In this document: positions 33,115 to 41,663 of the stretch, in pieces
Position numbering within the stretch: position 1 is the first letter of the stretch
Layout of the letters: every line of letters starts with the position of its first letter
Assembly (NCBI GenBank): GCA_904396495.1
Contig: CAJFOJ010000071.1
Coordinates: forward strand, 1 to 43,154
Length of the DNA stretch: 43,154 bases
Source of the DNA: an uncultured Oscillospiraceae bacterium
GTDB taxonomy: Bacteria; Bacillota; Clostridia; Oscillospirales; Ruminococcaceae
Direction of reading: 5' to 3'
Program-made: the position numbers and the translations under genes
Notes under the pieces: generated by a model
The model's database searches: none
Told to the model about the DNA's origin: nothing
Seen by the model: the letters and a program-made list of their open reading frames with translations, nothing else

Positions 33115-33312
33115 TCCAATTTTTTGTTTTTTCTGGAACCGGAAGAGAGACATTCATAGATGCGATATGTATAGTAGACAGCTCTATGCCAGATGAAAAC
33201 ATGGCCGTCATGAGCACGGCGTTTGTACTATTTTAGTTGCATTAGCAAACGGAACGTCACTTCTAAATTACCAAATAATTTATTTTTTCGACCTCAAAGG
33301 GGGATGACTAAT

Positions 33313-34845
33313 TTGAAAATACTCACCTCTTCAGCGATGAAAATTGCCGAAAGTATTGCCGTCGAAAGGGGAAGCTCCTATATGGAGCTGATGGAACAGG
33401 CGGGGAAAGGCGTCGCCGACCGGATTCTCGGACTGATTGATATTTCCGGCAAACAAGTGACCGTCCTCTGCGGCAAGGGCAACAACGGGGGAGACGGCTT
33501 GGTGGCCGCCCGTTACTTGGCAGAGGCCGGCGCGGAAATTACAGTGATCCTCGTTATGGGGAGGGAGCTTTCCGCCCTGGCTCGAGCGAATCTCTACGAG
33601 CTGGAAAAGCGGCGTGTCCATTTCCTGGAGCCGGACGCACCTTTAACCCGCCGGTTGGAAGCCATCCGGAAAAGCGACGTTTTAATTGACGCTATTTTTG
33701 GCACCGGTTTTAGCGGGGAATTGCCCGCCGCCTGCAAGGAACTGGCGGAAAGTGCCAACAATTGCCATGCCATAAAGGTGGCGTTGGATATCCCCTCTGG
33801 AATCGACTGTGATACCGGAAGCTGGGACTTGGATACCCTTAAGGCAGACTATACTTATACCTTTGCAACGTTAAAGCCCGCCCATGTTTTGAAAGCGTCG
33901 ATTCCCTTTTGTGGAAAAATTGAAATTATTGACATTGGAATCCCCGCTGACGGCATTGCGACTATAACCGACGGCATTACGCTACTCAACTCGGAAACTG
34001 CCTCTGGCTGCATTCCCAAACGCCGGGAGGACAGCAATAAAGGCGACTACGGAAAGCTTTTAAACATCGGAGGCTGCACCCATATGGCTGGGGCGGTTAT
34101 CCTTTCCACCCTGTCGGCGATGCGCTGTGGAGTCGGGCTCGTCAAAGTTGCCGCTCCGCAACCCGCAGTGCCCGCTGTAGCTGCTCACATTCTGGAATGC
34201 ATTTATTCCCCGCTCCCTGTGAGTGAATCCGGCTCTATTTCCATCGATGGGGTGGAGCAGCTGCGCACTGAAATGGGCTGGGCCACCGCCGGGCTTATCG
34301 GATGCGGACTGTCGGTCTGCGACGACACCCGTCTGCTGGTCGAAGAGGTAGTCTCCTCCTTTGGAAAGCCGCTGGTTATCGATGCTGACGGCTTGAATTG
34401 TGTGGCGGAGAACCCCGTTATGCTTCGGAAATCTCTGGCTCCTATTATTGTCACTCCCCATATCAAGGAGATGTCTCGATTGACCGGTTTGTCGGTGGAG
34501 GTCATCAAAAACCGCCGGTTCGACGTAGCAGCTCAGTTTGCAGAAAAATACGGCGTTACTGTGGTGTTAAAGGACAGCAACACCGTCATCGCCACCCCAA
34601 AACGGGAGCTCTTTGTAAACAGCAATGGAAATTCAGGGTTGGCAAAAGGTGGAAGCGGCGACGTTTTGGCCGGCGTCATCGCTTCTTTCCTTGCCCAAGG
34701 TGCTTCTCCGCTAGCCGCTGCGGCAGCGGGAGTTTATCTCCACGCAGAGGCAGGGGATATGGCAGCGCAGACCTTTACCCCTTATTCCATGCTCCCCTCC
34801 GATGTCATTGACTCCATCCCTTTTGTGCTCAGACAGCTCCTGTAA
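33313..34845 (+). CDS. nnr: Bifunctional NAD(P)H-hydrate epimerase / ADP-dependent dehydratase
   Basis: About 510 residues; repairs hydrated NAD(P)H. The N-terminal epimerase (NnrE/YjeF_N) has YMELMEQAG and the CGKGNNGGDGLVAARYL loop. The C-terminal dehydratase (NnrD, ribokinase-like) has the VDADGLN-type IDADGLN segment and KGGSGDVLAGVIASF. The start is uncertain: TTG at 33313 gives the family-typical MKILTSSAM and sits nine bases after AAAGGGGG, while the in-frame ATG at 33304 directly abuts that site. An ATG at 33223 has no site. Cytosolic housekeeping enzyme. Confidence 0.94.
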   Translation: MKILTSSAMKIAESIAVERGSSYMELMEQAGKGVADRILGLIDISGKQVTVLCGKGNNGGDGLVAARYLAEAGAEITVILVMGRELSALARANLYELEKRRVHFLEPDAPLTRRLEAIRKSDVLIDAIFGTGFSGELPAACKELAESANNCHAIKVALDIPSGIDCDTGSWDLDTLKADYTYTFATLKPAHVLKASIPFCGKIEIIDIGIPADGIATITDGITLLNSETASGCIPKRREDSNKGDYGKLLNIGGCTHMAGAVILSTLSAMRCGVGLVKVAAPQPAVPAVAAHILECIYSPLPVSESGSISIDGVEQLRTEMGWATAGLIGCGLSVCDDTRLLVEEVVSSFGKPLVIDADGLNCVAENPVMLRKSLAPIIVTPHIKEMSRLTGLSVEVIKNRRFDVAAQFAEKYGVTVVLKDSNTVIATPKRELFVNSNGNSGLAKGGSGDVLAGVIASFLAQGASPLAAAAAGVYLHAEAGDMAAQTFTPYSMLPSDVIDSIPFVLRQLL

Positions 34846-34932
34846 CATAAAAAAGCATTTCCCCGCATACAGTAAGTTGAAGAACTGTAATGAACATTAT
34901 ACGTTTCAAGATATGGATTAGGGGGAAAACAC

Positions 34933-35481
34933 ATGAAAAGGTCACTGAAAATCTTCGGTGTGTGTTTGGCGCTCAGTTTGACGCTTTCAGGTTGCGGTAC
35001 GGAAAACGGCGGACAACCGTCGGAAAGTGAGCAGGAAAAGGTCTCAGACAGTTTAAATCACAGTTTTGACGCAAAAGCTACCATCAAAATGGGAGATATT
35101 GAGGCGGAAGCAGACATCAACCGAACTGAGGAAGGAGTTTGTACTGTACGGCTCACAAACCCCAAAGGGCTTTCCGGCATGACATTTTCTTTTGATCAGG
35201 AAAACGTCACCATCAGTTATATGGGCCTAAGTTTAGAGCTGGATAACGACTCGGTTCTCACCTCCTCCATGACCAAAGCGGTCGTCGCCTCCATCAACAT
35301 GGCAGCACAGCCCCACGGCGTGTCCATGGCACTGGAGGGAGATGCCCTCATCATAAAAGGGACGACCGAATCTGGAGATTTTACCCTCAAATTAGACCGG
35401 AGTGACTACTCTGTCCTCACCCTCTCGATCCCCAACCTGGATTTAGAATGCAACTTTAACCCTTTTCACTATCAAGAATGA
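34933..35481 (+). CDS. Putative lipoprotein with beta-rich domain
   Basis: 182 residues. A lipoprotein signal with lipobox LSGC (Cys21) is followed by a low-complexity linker rich in Glu and Ser. The rest is alternating beta-strands (ATIKMGDIEAEADINRTEEG, VCTVRLTNP, MTFSFDQENVTISYMGLSLEL), like LolA/LppX-type barrels seen in other clostridial lipoproteins. Function unknown. ATG 34933 follows AGGGGG. Terminator immediately downstream. Confidence 0.85.
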   Translation: MKRSLKIFGVCLALSLTLSGCGTENGGQPSESEQEKVSDSLNHSFDAKATIKMGDIEAEADINRTEEGVCTVRLTNPKGLSGMTFSFDQENVTISYMGLSLELDNDSVLTSSMTKAVVASINMAAQPHGVSMALEGDALIIKGTTESGDFTLKLDRSDYSVLTLSIPNLDLECNFNPFHYQE

Positions 35482-35487
35482 TTTGTG

Positions 35488-35527
35488 CCGCCGACAGAAT
35501 TTGTCGGCGGTTTTGCGTTTTTTATTC
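35488..35527 (+). terminator. Terminator of the lipoprotein gene
   Basis: CCGCCGACA, loop GAATT, TGTCGGCGG, then TTTTGCGTTTTTT. Confidence 0.9.
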
Positions 35528-35585
35528 AAAACTTTTCCCCTTTCATAAAAGAAATCAGCTTTTTTCAATTTTTTTGGGATGAATG

Positions 35586-35627
35586 TTCATATTCCGTCCA
35601 CCTTTGTATTTGTGAATATGATATACT
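35586..35627 (+). promoter_or_regulatory. Promoter region of the response regulator gene with inverted repeat
   Basis: TCATATTC (35587-35594) and GAATATGA (35614-35621) form an 8-bp inverted repeat directly before a TATACT -10 box (35622-35627). No good -35 is present, which fits an activated promoter. TTCATATTCC here resembles TTCATATTTC upstream of htrA. Confidence 0.5.
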
Positions 35628-35743
35628 GATGTTACTAATTCAAGAATAGAAATTGAGGCAAAATCGGTGGGCCAACTGGCTGCAGGTTTTCCTCAGTTTA
35701 GAAGGACAAGCGGAGAGCCGCACTGTAGAAAGGAGTAAGTTAT

Positions 35744-36442
35744 ATGGCTTTGGGTAAAATTTTAGTAGTAGATGACGACAAAAATATCTGTGAACTTTTA
35801 CGGCTGTACCTGGAAAAAGAAGGATGCAGTGTCATTCTGGCCCACGACGGCGAAGAAGCGCTTTTAAAGTTTGACACTCTACACCCCGAGTTGATTTTGC
35901 TGGACATCATGTTACCCGGGTTGGATGGATGGCAGGTTTGCCGTGAAATCCGCAAAAAAAGCCAAGTGCCGATCATTATGCTGACAGCCAAGGGCGAAAC
36001 CTTTGACAAGGTTTTGGGACTTGAACTGGGGGCAGACGACTACGTGGTCAAGCCATTCGACACCAAAGAAATTATTGCGAGGGTAAAAGCCGTCCTCCGC
36101 AGAATCGGCCAGAACACACAAACCAACGACGTAAAGGAAGTAAGCTACGACAAACTGGTGGTCAACATGACCCGATACGAGCTCAAAGTGGACGGCAAGG
36201 TTATCGACACCCCTCCCAAAGAGCTAGAGCTTTTATTCCACTTGGCCTCCAACCCCAACCGAGTTTACACTCGTGACCAATTACTGGACGAAGTGTGGGG
36301 ATTTGAGTACTATGGCGACTCTAGAACCATTGATGTACACGTCAAACGCCTCCGTGAAAAATTGGAAGGGGTTTCTGATAAATGGTCCCTCAAAACCGTC
36401 TGGGGCGTCGGCTATAAATTTGAAGTGACCGACCTCCTGTAA
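35744..36442 (+). CDS. OmpR/PhoB-family response regulator
   Basis: 232 residues. The receiver domain (about 4-118) has acidic pocket Asp10-Asp12, phospho-acceptor Asp54 (LLDIMLPG), switch Thr81 and Lys103 (VKPF). The C-terminal winged helix (about 130-230) has PPKELELLFHLASNP, the recognition segment DSRTIDVHVKRLREKL, and GVGYKF. It pairs with the downstream histidine kinase; the HtrA protease gene next to them suggests an envelope-stress role like CssR, by inference. ATG 35744 follows AAAGGAG. Confidence 0.95.
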   Translation: MALGKILVVDDDKNICELLRLYLEKEGCSVILAHDGEEALLKFDTLHPELILLDIMLPGLDGWQVCREIRKKSQVPIIMLTAKGETFDKVLGLELGADDYVVKPFDTKEIIARVKAVLRRIGQNTQTNDVKEVSYDKLVVNMTRYELKVDGKVIDTPPKELELLFHLASNPNRVYTRDQLLDEVWGFEYYGDSRTIDVHVKRLREKLEGVSDKWSLKTVWGVGYKFEVTDLL

Positions 36443-36497
36443 ACGACCGCAAAAGGGCGGACGATTGGAACGGCCCGTACAGAAGGGGCTTTTGTCT

Positions 36498-36525
36498 GAA
36501 AGCTCGCATTCCCATGCGAGCTTTC
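36498..36525 (+). other. Strong hairpin between response regulator and kinase genes
   Basis: 12-bp perfect stem GAAAGCTCGCAT / ATGCGAGCTTTC with loop TCCC in a 136-bp spacer. No T-tract follows, so it is more likely an mRNA stability or processing element than a terminator. Confidence 0.6.
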
Positions 36526-36578
36526 CAGGCTTCCAAAGCGTCTGTCCTTCATTCTTTTAAAAAGAAGGGCAGGTCTTT

Positions 36579-38123
36579 ATGCAAAAAAGCATTTTCAGCA
36601 AATATTTTGGCGTTTGTGCAACAGTGGTGATTGCATCTATCGTGGTGCTTGGTTCTCTGTTTATTATTTTCGCCAGCAACTACTTTTCCTCAGAAAAGGC
36701 CACGCTTTTGCGGAAAAACGTCAATATTGCCCGTCGAGTTGTTTTGAGCACCAGCCAGTACGACGTATCCAGTGATAGCCTCAATGTCCAACTAGATTCC
36801 CTCACCCTCCAAAATAGTTTTTTGCTCTTTGCAGAAGCAACTGATTCTGTCATCTTTATGACCGACGTCAACGGCAATACCCTCATCTGCACCGAGGGGG
36901 ATAACTGTAACCACAAAACCTATCAAGTCCCTCAGGAAATCCGGGCAAAGGCCAGTAAAAACGGGGAGTACTTTGAGAAGGGTACTTTGGGAGGCTCTAT
37001 TTACAAGTCCTCACAGTACACCTTGGGAGTGCCGGTCATGCTAGAGGATAAAGCATTTGGGTATTTATTCATTTCCACCTCGGCACAAGCGTTAAACACT
37101 TTTTTATTAGAAATGATTAAAATCTTTATTCCATCCGCCATTGCGGTTTTGCTTCTTTCCTTTATCGTCACCTATTTTGCCACGGCGAAAATGGTCCGCC
37201 CGTTAACAGAAATGTCCCAAGCGGCCAAAAACTTTGGAAAAGGCGACTTCACCGCCCGCATTAATATCGACACCGACGACGAAATCGGGCAGCTTGCCTC
37301 TTCCTTTAACAACATGGCAAAATCCCTGTCCGCTTTGGAGTCTATGCGACGCAGCTTTATCGCCAATGTCTCCCATGAGCTAAAAACCCCTATGACTTCC
37401 ATCGCCGGCTTTGTGGACGGGATCTTAGACGGCACCATACCCAGAGAAAAGCAAAACGAATACTTGCGTATTGTGTCCGACGAGGTGAAGCGGCTCTCTA
37501 GGCTAGTGAGAAGTATGCTCAACCTGTCCCGCATCGAAGCAGGAGAACTGAAAATCCAAACGACCCAATTCAATGTGGTGGAAACCATCTGCCAAACGGT
37601 ATTCAGTTTTGAGCAGCAGATAAACGATAAGCACCTAGACATCCGCGGGCTGGATCAGGACAAAGTCATGGTAGAAGCAGATCCCGACCTCATCCATCAG
37701 GTGGTTTACAACCTGACAGAAAATGCAGTCAAATTTGTCAACGACGGCGGCTTTTTGGAATTCAGCTTTACCGTGGAGGGCAATATCACTTATATCGGTA
37801 TCAAAAACAGCGGCGATGGCCTCTCCAAAGAGGAAATTCCTCGAGTATTCGACCGGTTTTATAAAACAGACAAATCGAGGGGAATGGATAAAAATGGTGT
37901 TGGCTTAGGGCTTTATATTGTCCGCAGTGTCGTCAACCTACACGGCGGCGATATTATCGTCCGCAGCGTGCAGGGCGAATACACCGAATTTGTGTTCTCC
38001 ATCCCAACCGCAAAGGTGAAAAATTCCGCCTTGGTCAAAGGAAAAGAAAAAGATTATAATGAACTGAAGGAAAAGCGGGAAAAAGAATCCCTCCCGCCGA
38101 CACCTCCTACTGGACAGGATTAA
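36579..38123 (+). CDS. Membrane-bound sensor histidine kinase
   Basis: 514 residues. Membrane span about 12-32, extracytoplasmic sensor about 33-178 with Cys104 and Cys110, second span about 182-202, HAMP about 203-256. HisKA with His266 (SHELKTP), then HATPase_c with N-box Asn382, G1 NSGDG (410-414), F-box DRFYKT and G2 GVGLGLYI (440-447). All catalytic boxes look intact. The tail is charged and ends in a PPTPP segment. It pairs with the upstream response regulator and precedes htrA. Confidence 0.95.
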   Translation: MQKSIFSKYFGVCATVVIASIVVLGSLFIIFASNYFSSEKATLLRKNVNIARRVVLSTSQYDVSSDSLNVQLDSLTLQNSFLLFAEATDSVIFMTDVNGNTLICTEGDNCNHKTYQVPQEIRAKASKNGEYFEKGTLGGSIYKSSQYTLGVPVMLEDKAFGYLFISTSAQALNTFLLEMIKIFIPSAIAVLLLSFIVTYFATAKMVRPLTEMSQAAKNFGKGDFTARINIDTDDEIGQLASSFNNMAKSLSALESMRRSFIANVSHELKTPMTSIAGFVDGILDGTIPREKQNEYLRIVSDEVKRLSRLVRSMLNLSRIEAGELKIQTTQFNVVETICQTVFSFEQQINDKHLDIRGLDQDKVMVEADPDLIHQVVYNLTENAVKFVNDGGFLEFSFTVEGNITYIGIKNSGDGLSKEEIPRVFDRFYKTDKSRGMDKNGVGLGLYIVRSVVNLHGGDIIVRSVQGEYTEFVFSIPTAKVKNSALVKGKEKDYNELKEKREKESLPPTPPTGQD

Positions 38124-38219
38124 AAAATCTTTTTATTTTCATGGGGAAACCTTTTAAAGAATGCATATTAAAACTTCATATTTCTAGGATAAGATAGAGA
38201 CATACAAGGAGGAATACCT
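38124..38219 (+). promoter_or_regulatory. htrA upstream region with repeated CATATT
   Basis: CATATT occurs at 38164-38169 and 38177-38182; TTCATATTTC (38175-38184) matches the response regulator promoter motif at 9 of 10 positions. A possible -10 is GATAAGAT near 38189. The ribosome binding site AAGGAGG precedes the ATG. Confidence 0.4.
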
Positions 38220-39716
38220 ATGAATGAAAACAACAGAAATTTTGATAATCAATACAACGCAAATAACGACAGTCAGTCTAACGAATCTGAACCGTTAAAT
38301 AATTGGAATACCCCCTCTGGTTCTACCGACAGTAACACAGCCACAGGGTCTCAACAAACATCTAGCCAAGATTCTTCGCCCAATCAGACGTATAATCAGA
38401 CATATGCACAGACACCACCGTTAAATAATGACGCAGAATACCAGTGGAAATTTGAGGACTATGATCAAATTTCCAATCAAAACAACGGTTACAAACCCAA
38501 AAACAACACTGGGCTTAAAGTCTTTGCCATCGTGATCAGCGTAGTATTTGTGCTGACGGCTGCGGCATTTGCAGGCTTTGTCTTATATCAAAATAATCTT
38601 ACATCTTCTCAGAACTCAACTTCTGACGAATCAGAAGTGACGATGTCCGGTCCCGATATCACATTAAACAACCGGCCTGCCCCCGAGGACACCGATTATG
38701 AGGAAGGGGTACTTTCCACCGAAGAAATCGCAGCCAAGGTCCGTCCTTCCGTCGTAGGCATTGTTACCTATGACATTGGCACCTCTCTAACGGCTACCGG
38801 TGCCGGCAGCGGCATCATCATGAGCAGCGACGGATATATCCTCACAAACGCCCATGTCGTCAGCGGTGCAAGCGGTATTGTCGTGGTTTTGGACAACGAC
38901 GAGGAATATGAAGCAACTGTCGTTGGCATCGACGAAAAGACTGATATCGCCGTCGTGAAAATCGATGCTACCGGGTTGACCGCCGCGGAATTTGGAAACT
39001 CCGATGAACTAGTAGTAGGCGAACGGATCGTCGCCATCGGAAACCCCACCGGGCTAAATTTAGCTGGCAGCACCACCCAGGGTATCGTATCCGGCTTGCA
39101 GCGGAATATCACTGTCCGCACTGACGACGGCAACACTATTTCAATGGAAGCAATCCAGGTGGATGCCGCAATTAACCCGGGTAATTCCGGCGGCGCACTC
39201 ATCAATAAATACGGCCAGGTAGTGGGAATCAACTCGTCGAAACTTTCCTCCACCCAGATCGAAGGTATCGGTTTTGCCATTCCCATGAATACTGCCAAAC
39301 CAATTGTAGATGACCTAGTCACCTATGGATATGTCAGAGGCCGTGTCAAACTGGGCATTACCTACTACGGTATCAGCGACGTAACCGGCGCCATGACCGG
39401 CTATACTCCGGGACTATTGGTCAGCGCTATCGATGAAACCGCCGACGTGTACGCCAAAGGCGTCCGTGTTGGAGACACCATCACCCAGATTGACGGCAAA
39501 GATGTCCGGGATGCAGAAGATATTACAGCTGTCCTGGACGGCAAAGTGCCTGGCGACACTGTAAAGCTCACTGTATACCGGGTTAGCGTCACCGGCAAAC
39601 AATCCACCTTCACCGTTGAGGTAGAATTAGAAGAAGACAGAGGCAATTCAGGCAATGCAGAGCAGCAACAAGTGTCAGAGCAAACCCCGGAACAAGGAAA
39701 TGGCTTTTTCCGATAA
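38220..39716 (+). CDS. htrA: HtrA/DegP-family serine protease with PDZ domain
   Basis: 498 residues. The N-terminal about 98 residues are cytoplasmic and rich in Asn, Gln, Ser and Thr (low complexity). Membrane anchor about 100-123. The trypsin-like protease has catalytic triad His212 (TNAHVV), Asp242 (KTDIAVVK) and Ser323 (GNSGGAL). A single PDZ domain lies at about 375-470, and the tail is Gln/Glu-rich. It degrades misfolded proteins at the outer face of the membrane. Its position after a two-component pair matches the CssRS-HtrA style of envelope-stress control. Confidence 0.95.
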   Translation: MNENNRNFDNQYNANNDSQSNESEPLNNWNTPSGSTDSNTATGSQQTSSQDSSPNQTYNQTYAQTPPLNNDAEYQWKFEDYDQISNQNNGYKPKNNTGLKVFAIVISVVFVLTAAAFAGFVLYQNNLTSSQNSTSDESEVTMSGPDITLNNRPAPEDTDYEEGVLSTEEIAAKVRPSVVGIVTYDIGTSLTATGAGSGIIMSSDGYILTNAHVVSGASGIVVVLDNDEEYEATVVGIDEKTDIAVVKIDATGLTAAEFGNSDELVVGERIVAIGNPTGLNLAGSTTQGIVSGLQRNITVRTDDGNTISMEAIQVDAAINPGNSGGALINKYGQVVGINSSKLSSTQIEGIGFAIPMNTAKPIVDDLVTYGYVRGRVKLGITYYGISDVTGAMTGYTPGLLVSAIDETADVYAKGVRVGDTITQIDGKDVRDAEDITAVLDGKVPGDTVKLTVYRVSVTGKQSTFTVEVELEEDRGNSGNAEQQQVSEQTPEQGNGFFR

Positions 39717-39737
39717 ATATACCTCCTTCTCTCCTTT

Positions 39738-39771
39738 GCGCACAGGAAGGTTCCTGTGCGCTTTTCTTTTT
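39738..39771 (+). terminator. Terminator of htrA
   Basis: GCGCACAGGAA (39738-39748), loop GG, TTCCTGTGCGC (39751-39761), then TTTTCTTTTT. Confidence 0.9.
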
Positions 39772-39782
39772 GGAAAAAAGGG

Positions 39783-39811
39783 TTCTGAATCTTATGTTTT
39801 TATGGTATAAT
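39783..39811 (+). promoter_or_regulatory. Promoter of the flavin reductase-RluA pair
   Basis: TTCTGA (39783-39788, weak), 17-bp spacer, TATAAT (39806-39811). Confidence 0.55.
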
Positions 39812-39920
39812 AATCTCACAGGAAAACAGCAAAACGATGAATGGAGGCCCTATTTGCTCAATGGAAAAAGTGCCCAATTATGGTAAAACGCTGTCAATAT
39901 TTGATAAGGAGTGGATCAAT

Positions 39921-40424
39921 ATGGCTTTTCAAGAAATCGATGTCACTAAACTCAAACAAAATCCTTTTCAGTTGATCGGAAAAGACTGGGCCCTGGTAAC
40001 CGCAGGTACCCCGGAAAAATTCAATACCATGACGGTCAGTTGGGGCAACATGGGCGTGATGTGGAATAAAAACATCGTCACCGCCTTTATCCGCCCTCAG
40101 CGGTATACCCATGAGTTTTTGGAAACGAAGGACAGCTTTACATTGAGTTTCTACCACGAGAATATGCGCAAAGCCCTGGCCCTTTGTGGCAAGGTGTCTG
40201 GCAGAGAGGTGGACAAAGTGAAAGAAACCGGCCTCAAACCCGTTTTCGATGGGGAGCACATCTACTTTGAACAGGCAAAACTGGTATTTCTCTGCAAAAA
40301 GATCTACCGCGACCAGATTCGTCCCGATGGCTTTTTGGCGGACTATATTGGGAGTTCCTATCCTGAAAAAGATTACCATGATATTTACATGGGCGAAATT
40401 GTCAAAGCCTATATTCAGGAATGA
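39921..40424 (+). CDS. Flavin reductase-like (FMN-binding split barrel) protein
   Basis: 167 residues from ATG 39921, after AAGGAGTGG; an in-frame ATG at 39837 has a much weaker site. The FMN split-barrel pattern is visible: ALVTAGTPEKFNTMTVSWGNMGVMW, then VTAFIRPQRYTHEFLE and FTLSFY. Members reduce flavins or bind FMN; this branch in Clostridia has no defined substrate. It overlaps the start of the RluA-like gene by four bases. Confidence 0.88.
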   Translation: MAFQEIDVTKLKQNPFQLIGKDWALVTAGTPEKFNTMTVSWGNMGVMWNKNIVTAFIRPQRYTHEFLETKDSFTLSFYHENMRKALALCGKVSGREVDKVKETGLKPVFDGEHIYFEQAKLVFLCKKIYRDQIRPDGFLADYIGSSYPEKDYHDIYMGEIVKAYIQE

Positions 40425-41287
40425 GACAATATCGGTATATCGTTTCCCAAGCTGACAGTGGTTTTCAACTGCAGACCTACCTGCGGAAGCGGCAAGGATA
40501 TTCCAAGCGGCTGATTATTCAACTCAAGCACGGTGGAATTACAGTAAACGGAGATCACCGGCGGATGGTGGACCCAGTAGAGGCAGGGGATGTCATTGAC
40601 ATTGAGCTAGCAGGGGATCCAATAAAGTTGATTCCCAACCCAGAACTTTCTGTCCCTATCATCTATGAGGACGCTGACGTCATTGTCTTCGATAAGCCAG
40701 CAGATATGCCAGTCCACCCTTCTGCCACTTATTATGACGACACATTGGGAAACTATTTTGCAGCGCTGTTTTTGGAAGAACAAATTGCCTTCCGTCCCAT
40801 CAACCGATTGGATCGCGATACCACCGGGCTGTGTCTTTCGGCTAAAAACACATTGGCGGCGGCAAAAGTTGCTAAAACACTCCAAAAAGAATACGTCGCC
40901 ATTGTACAAGGACAGATGGAAGAATCCGAAGGTGTGATTGACAAACCACTAATCCGGGTCCCGGGCTCTATTATCAGTAGAAAAGTCCATCCCGACGGGC
41001 AAAGGGCAGTTACCCATTACCGGGTCATTCGGCAGTTAGCCGACTATGCCATAGTAGCTATTCGACTGGAAACCGGCCGCACCCATCAAATTCGTGTACA
41101 CTTTGCTTATATTGGTCATCCATTAGAAGGGGACACTCTCTACGGCGGACGAACGCAATATATCACTCGACACGCTTTGCATTGCGGAAAACTATTTTTT
41201 AAACGCCCTGAGGATGACACCCTGATTACCCTTCGGTCCCAACTGCCTGAAGATATGGCGTTACTGATTGGTGAATGCTTTTGGTAG
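40421..41287 (+). CDS. RluA-family RNA pseudouridine synthase
   Basis: 288 residues. An N-terminal S4-type RNA-binding region (about 12-60, LQTYLRKRQGYSKRLIIQLK) is followed by the catalytic domain with Asp131 in NRLDRDTTG (usually HRLDxxTSG; the first His is Asn here) and the GRTHQIRVHFAYIGHPLEGDTLYGG block. It isomerises uridine in rRNA or tRNA; the target is unknown (RluD-like group). The ATG overlaps the preceding stop (ATGA). Confidence 0.94.
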   Translation: MRQYRYIVSQADSGFQLQTYLRKRQGYSKRLIIQLKHGGITVNGDHRRMVDPVEAGDVIDIELAGDPIKLIPNPELSVPIIYEDADVIVFDKPADMPVHPSATYYDDTLGNYFAALFLEEQIAFRPINRLDRDTTGLCLSAKNTLAAAKVAKTLQKEYVAIVQGQMEESEGVIDKPLIRVPGSIISRKVHPDGQRAVTHYRVIRQLADYAIVAIRLETGRTHQIRVHFAYIGHPLEGDTLYGGRTQYITRHALHCGKLFFKRPEDDTLITLRSQLPEDMALLIGECFW

Positions 41288-41542
41288 GGAGATTTCTCCG
41301 CTTTGCCCGTTTTCTCCAAAAAAGTCTCGCATCAGAACTCTTCTTAGAGGCCTCCAATAGCGAAGCTCCCGCATTTCAGGCCGGATGGGAATAATTCTGC
41401 AAAGGGCGATAAGTCAAACCTCGTGTCATCAAGCGGATATCCAAATTCTTTTTGTTTCTTCTAGTCTGTCTCCGTATTAAGGAATTTTGGCAATTTCCTT
41501 TTCATATTCCGCAGATAAAATAAAATTAGGGGCATTTGCAGA
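41288..41542. other. Intergenic region before the MATE promoter
   Basis: I see no gene, known RNA or clear terminator here; it could hold a decayed sequence. Confidence 0.4.
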
Positions 41543-41578
41543 CAAATACTTGCAAATACTTTGGAAATCTTTTATAAT
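41543..41578 (+). promoter_or_regulatory. MATE transporter promoter with overlapping direct repeat
   Basis: TTGCAA (41550-41555), 17-bp spacer, TATAAT (41573-41578). CAAATACTT is repeated at 41543-41551 and 41553-41561, a 10-bp period that covers the -35 box. Confidence 0.75.
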
Positions 41579-41663
41579 ATTAACATATAATAGCAATTTT
41601 AGAGGGGGCTGGTTTGATACCTGCCCTTCTATTTGTGAAACAGACCTTTTGAGGAGTGTGATT

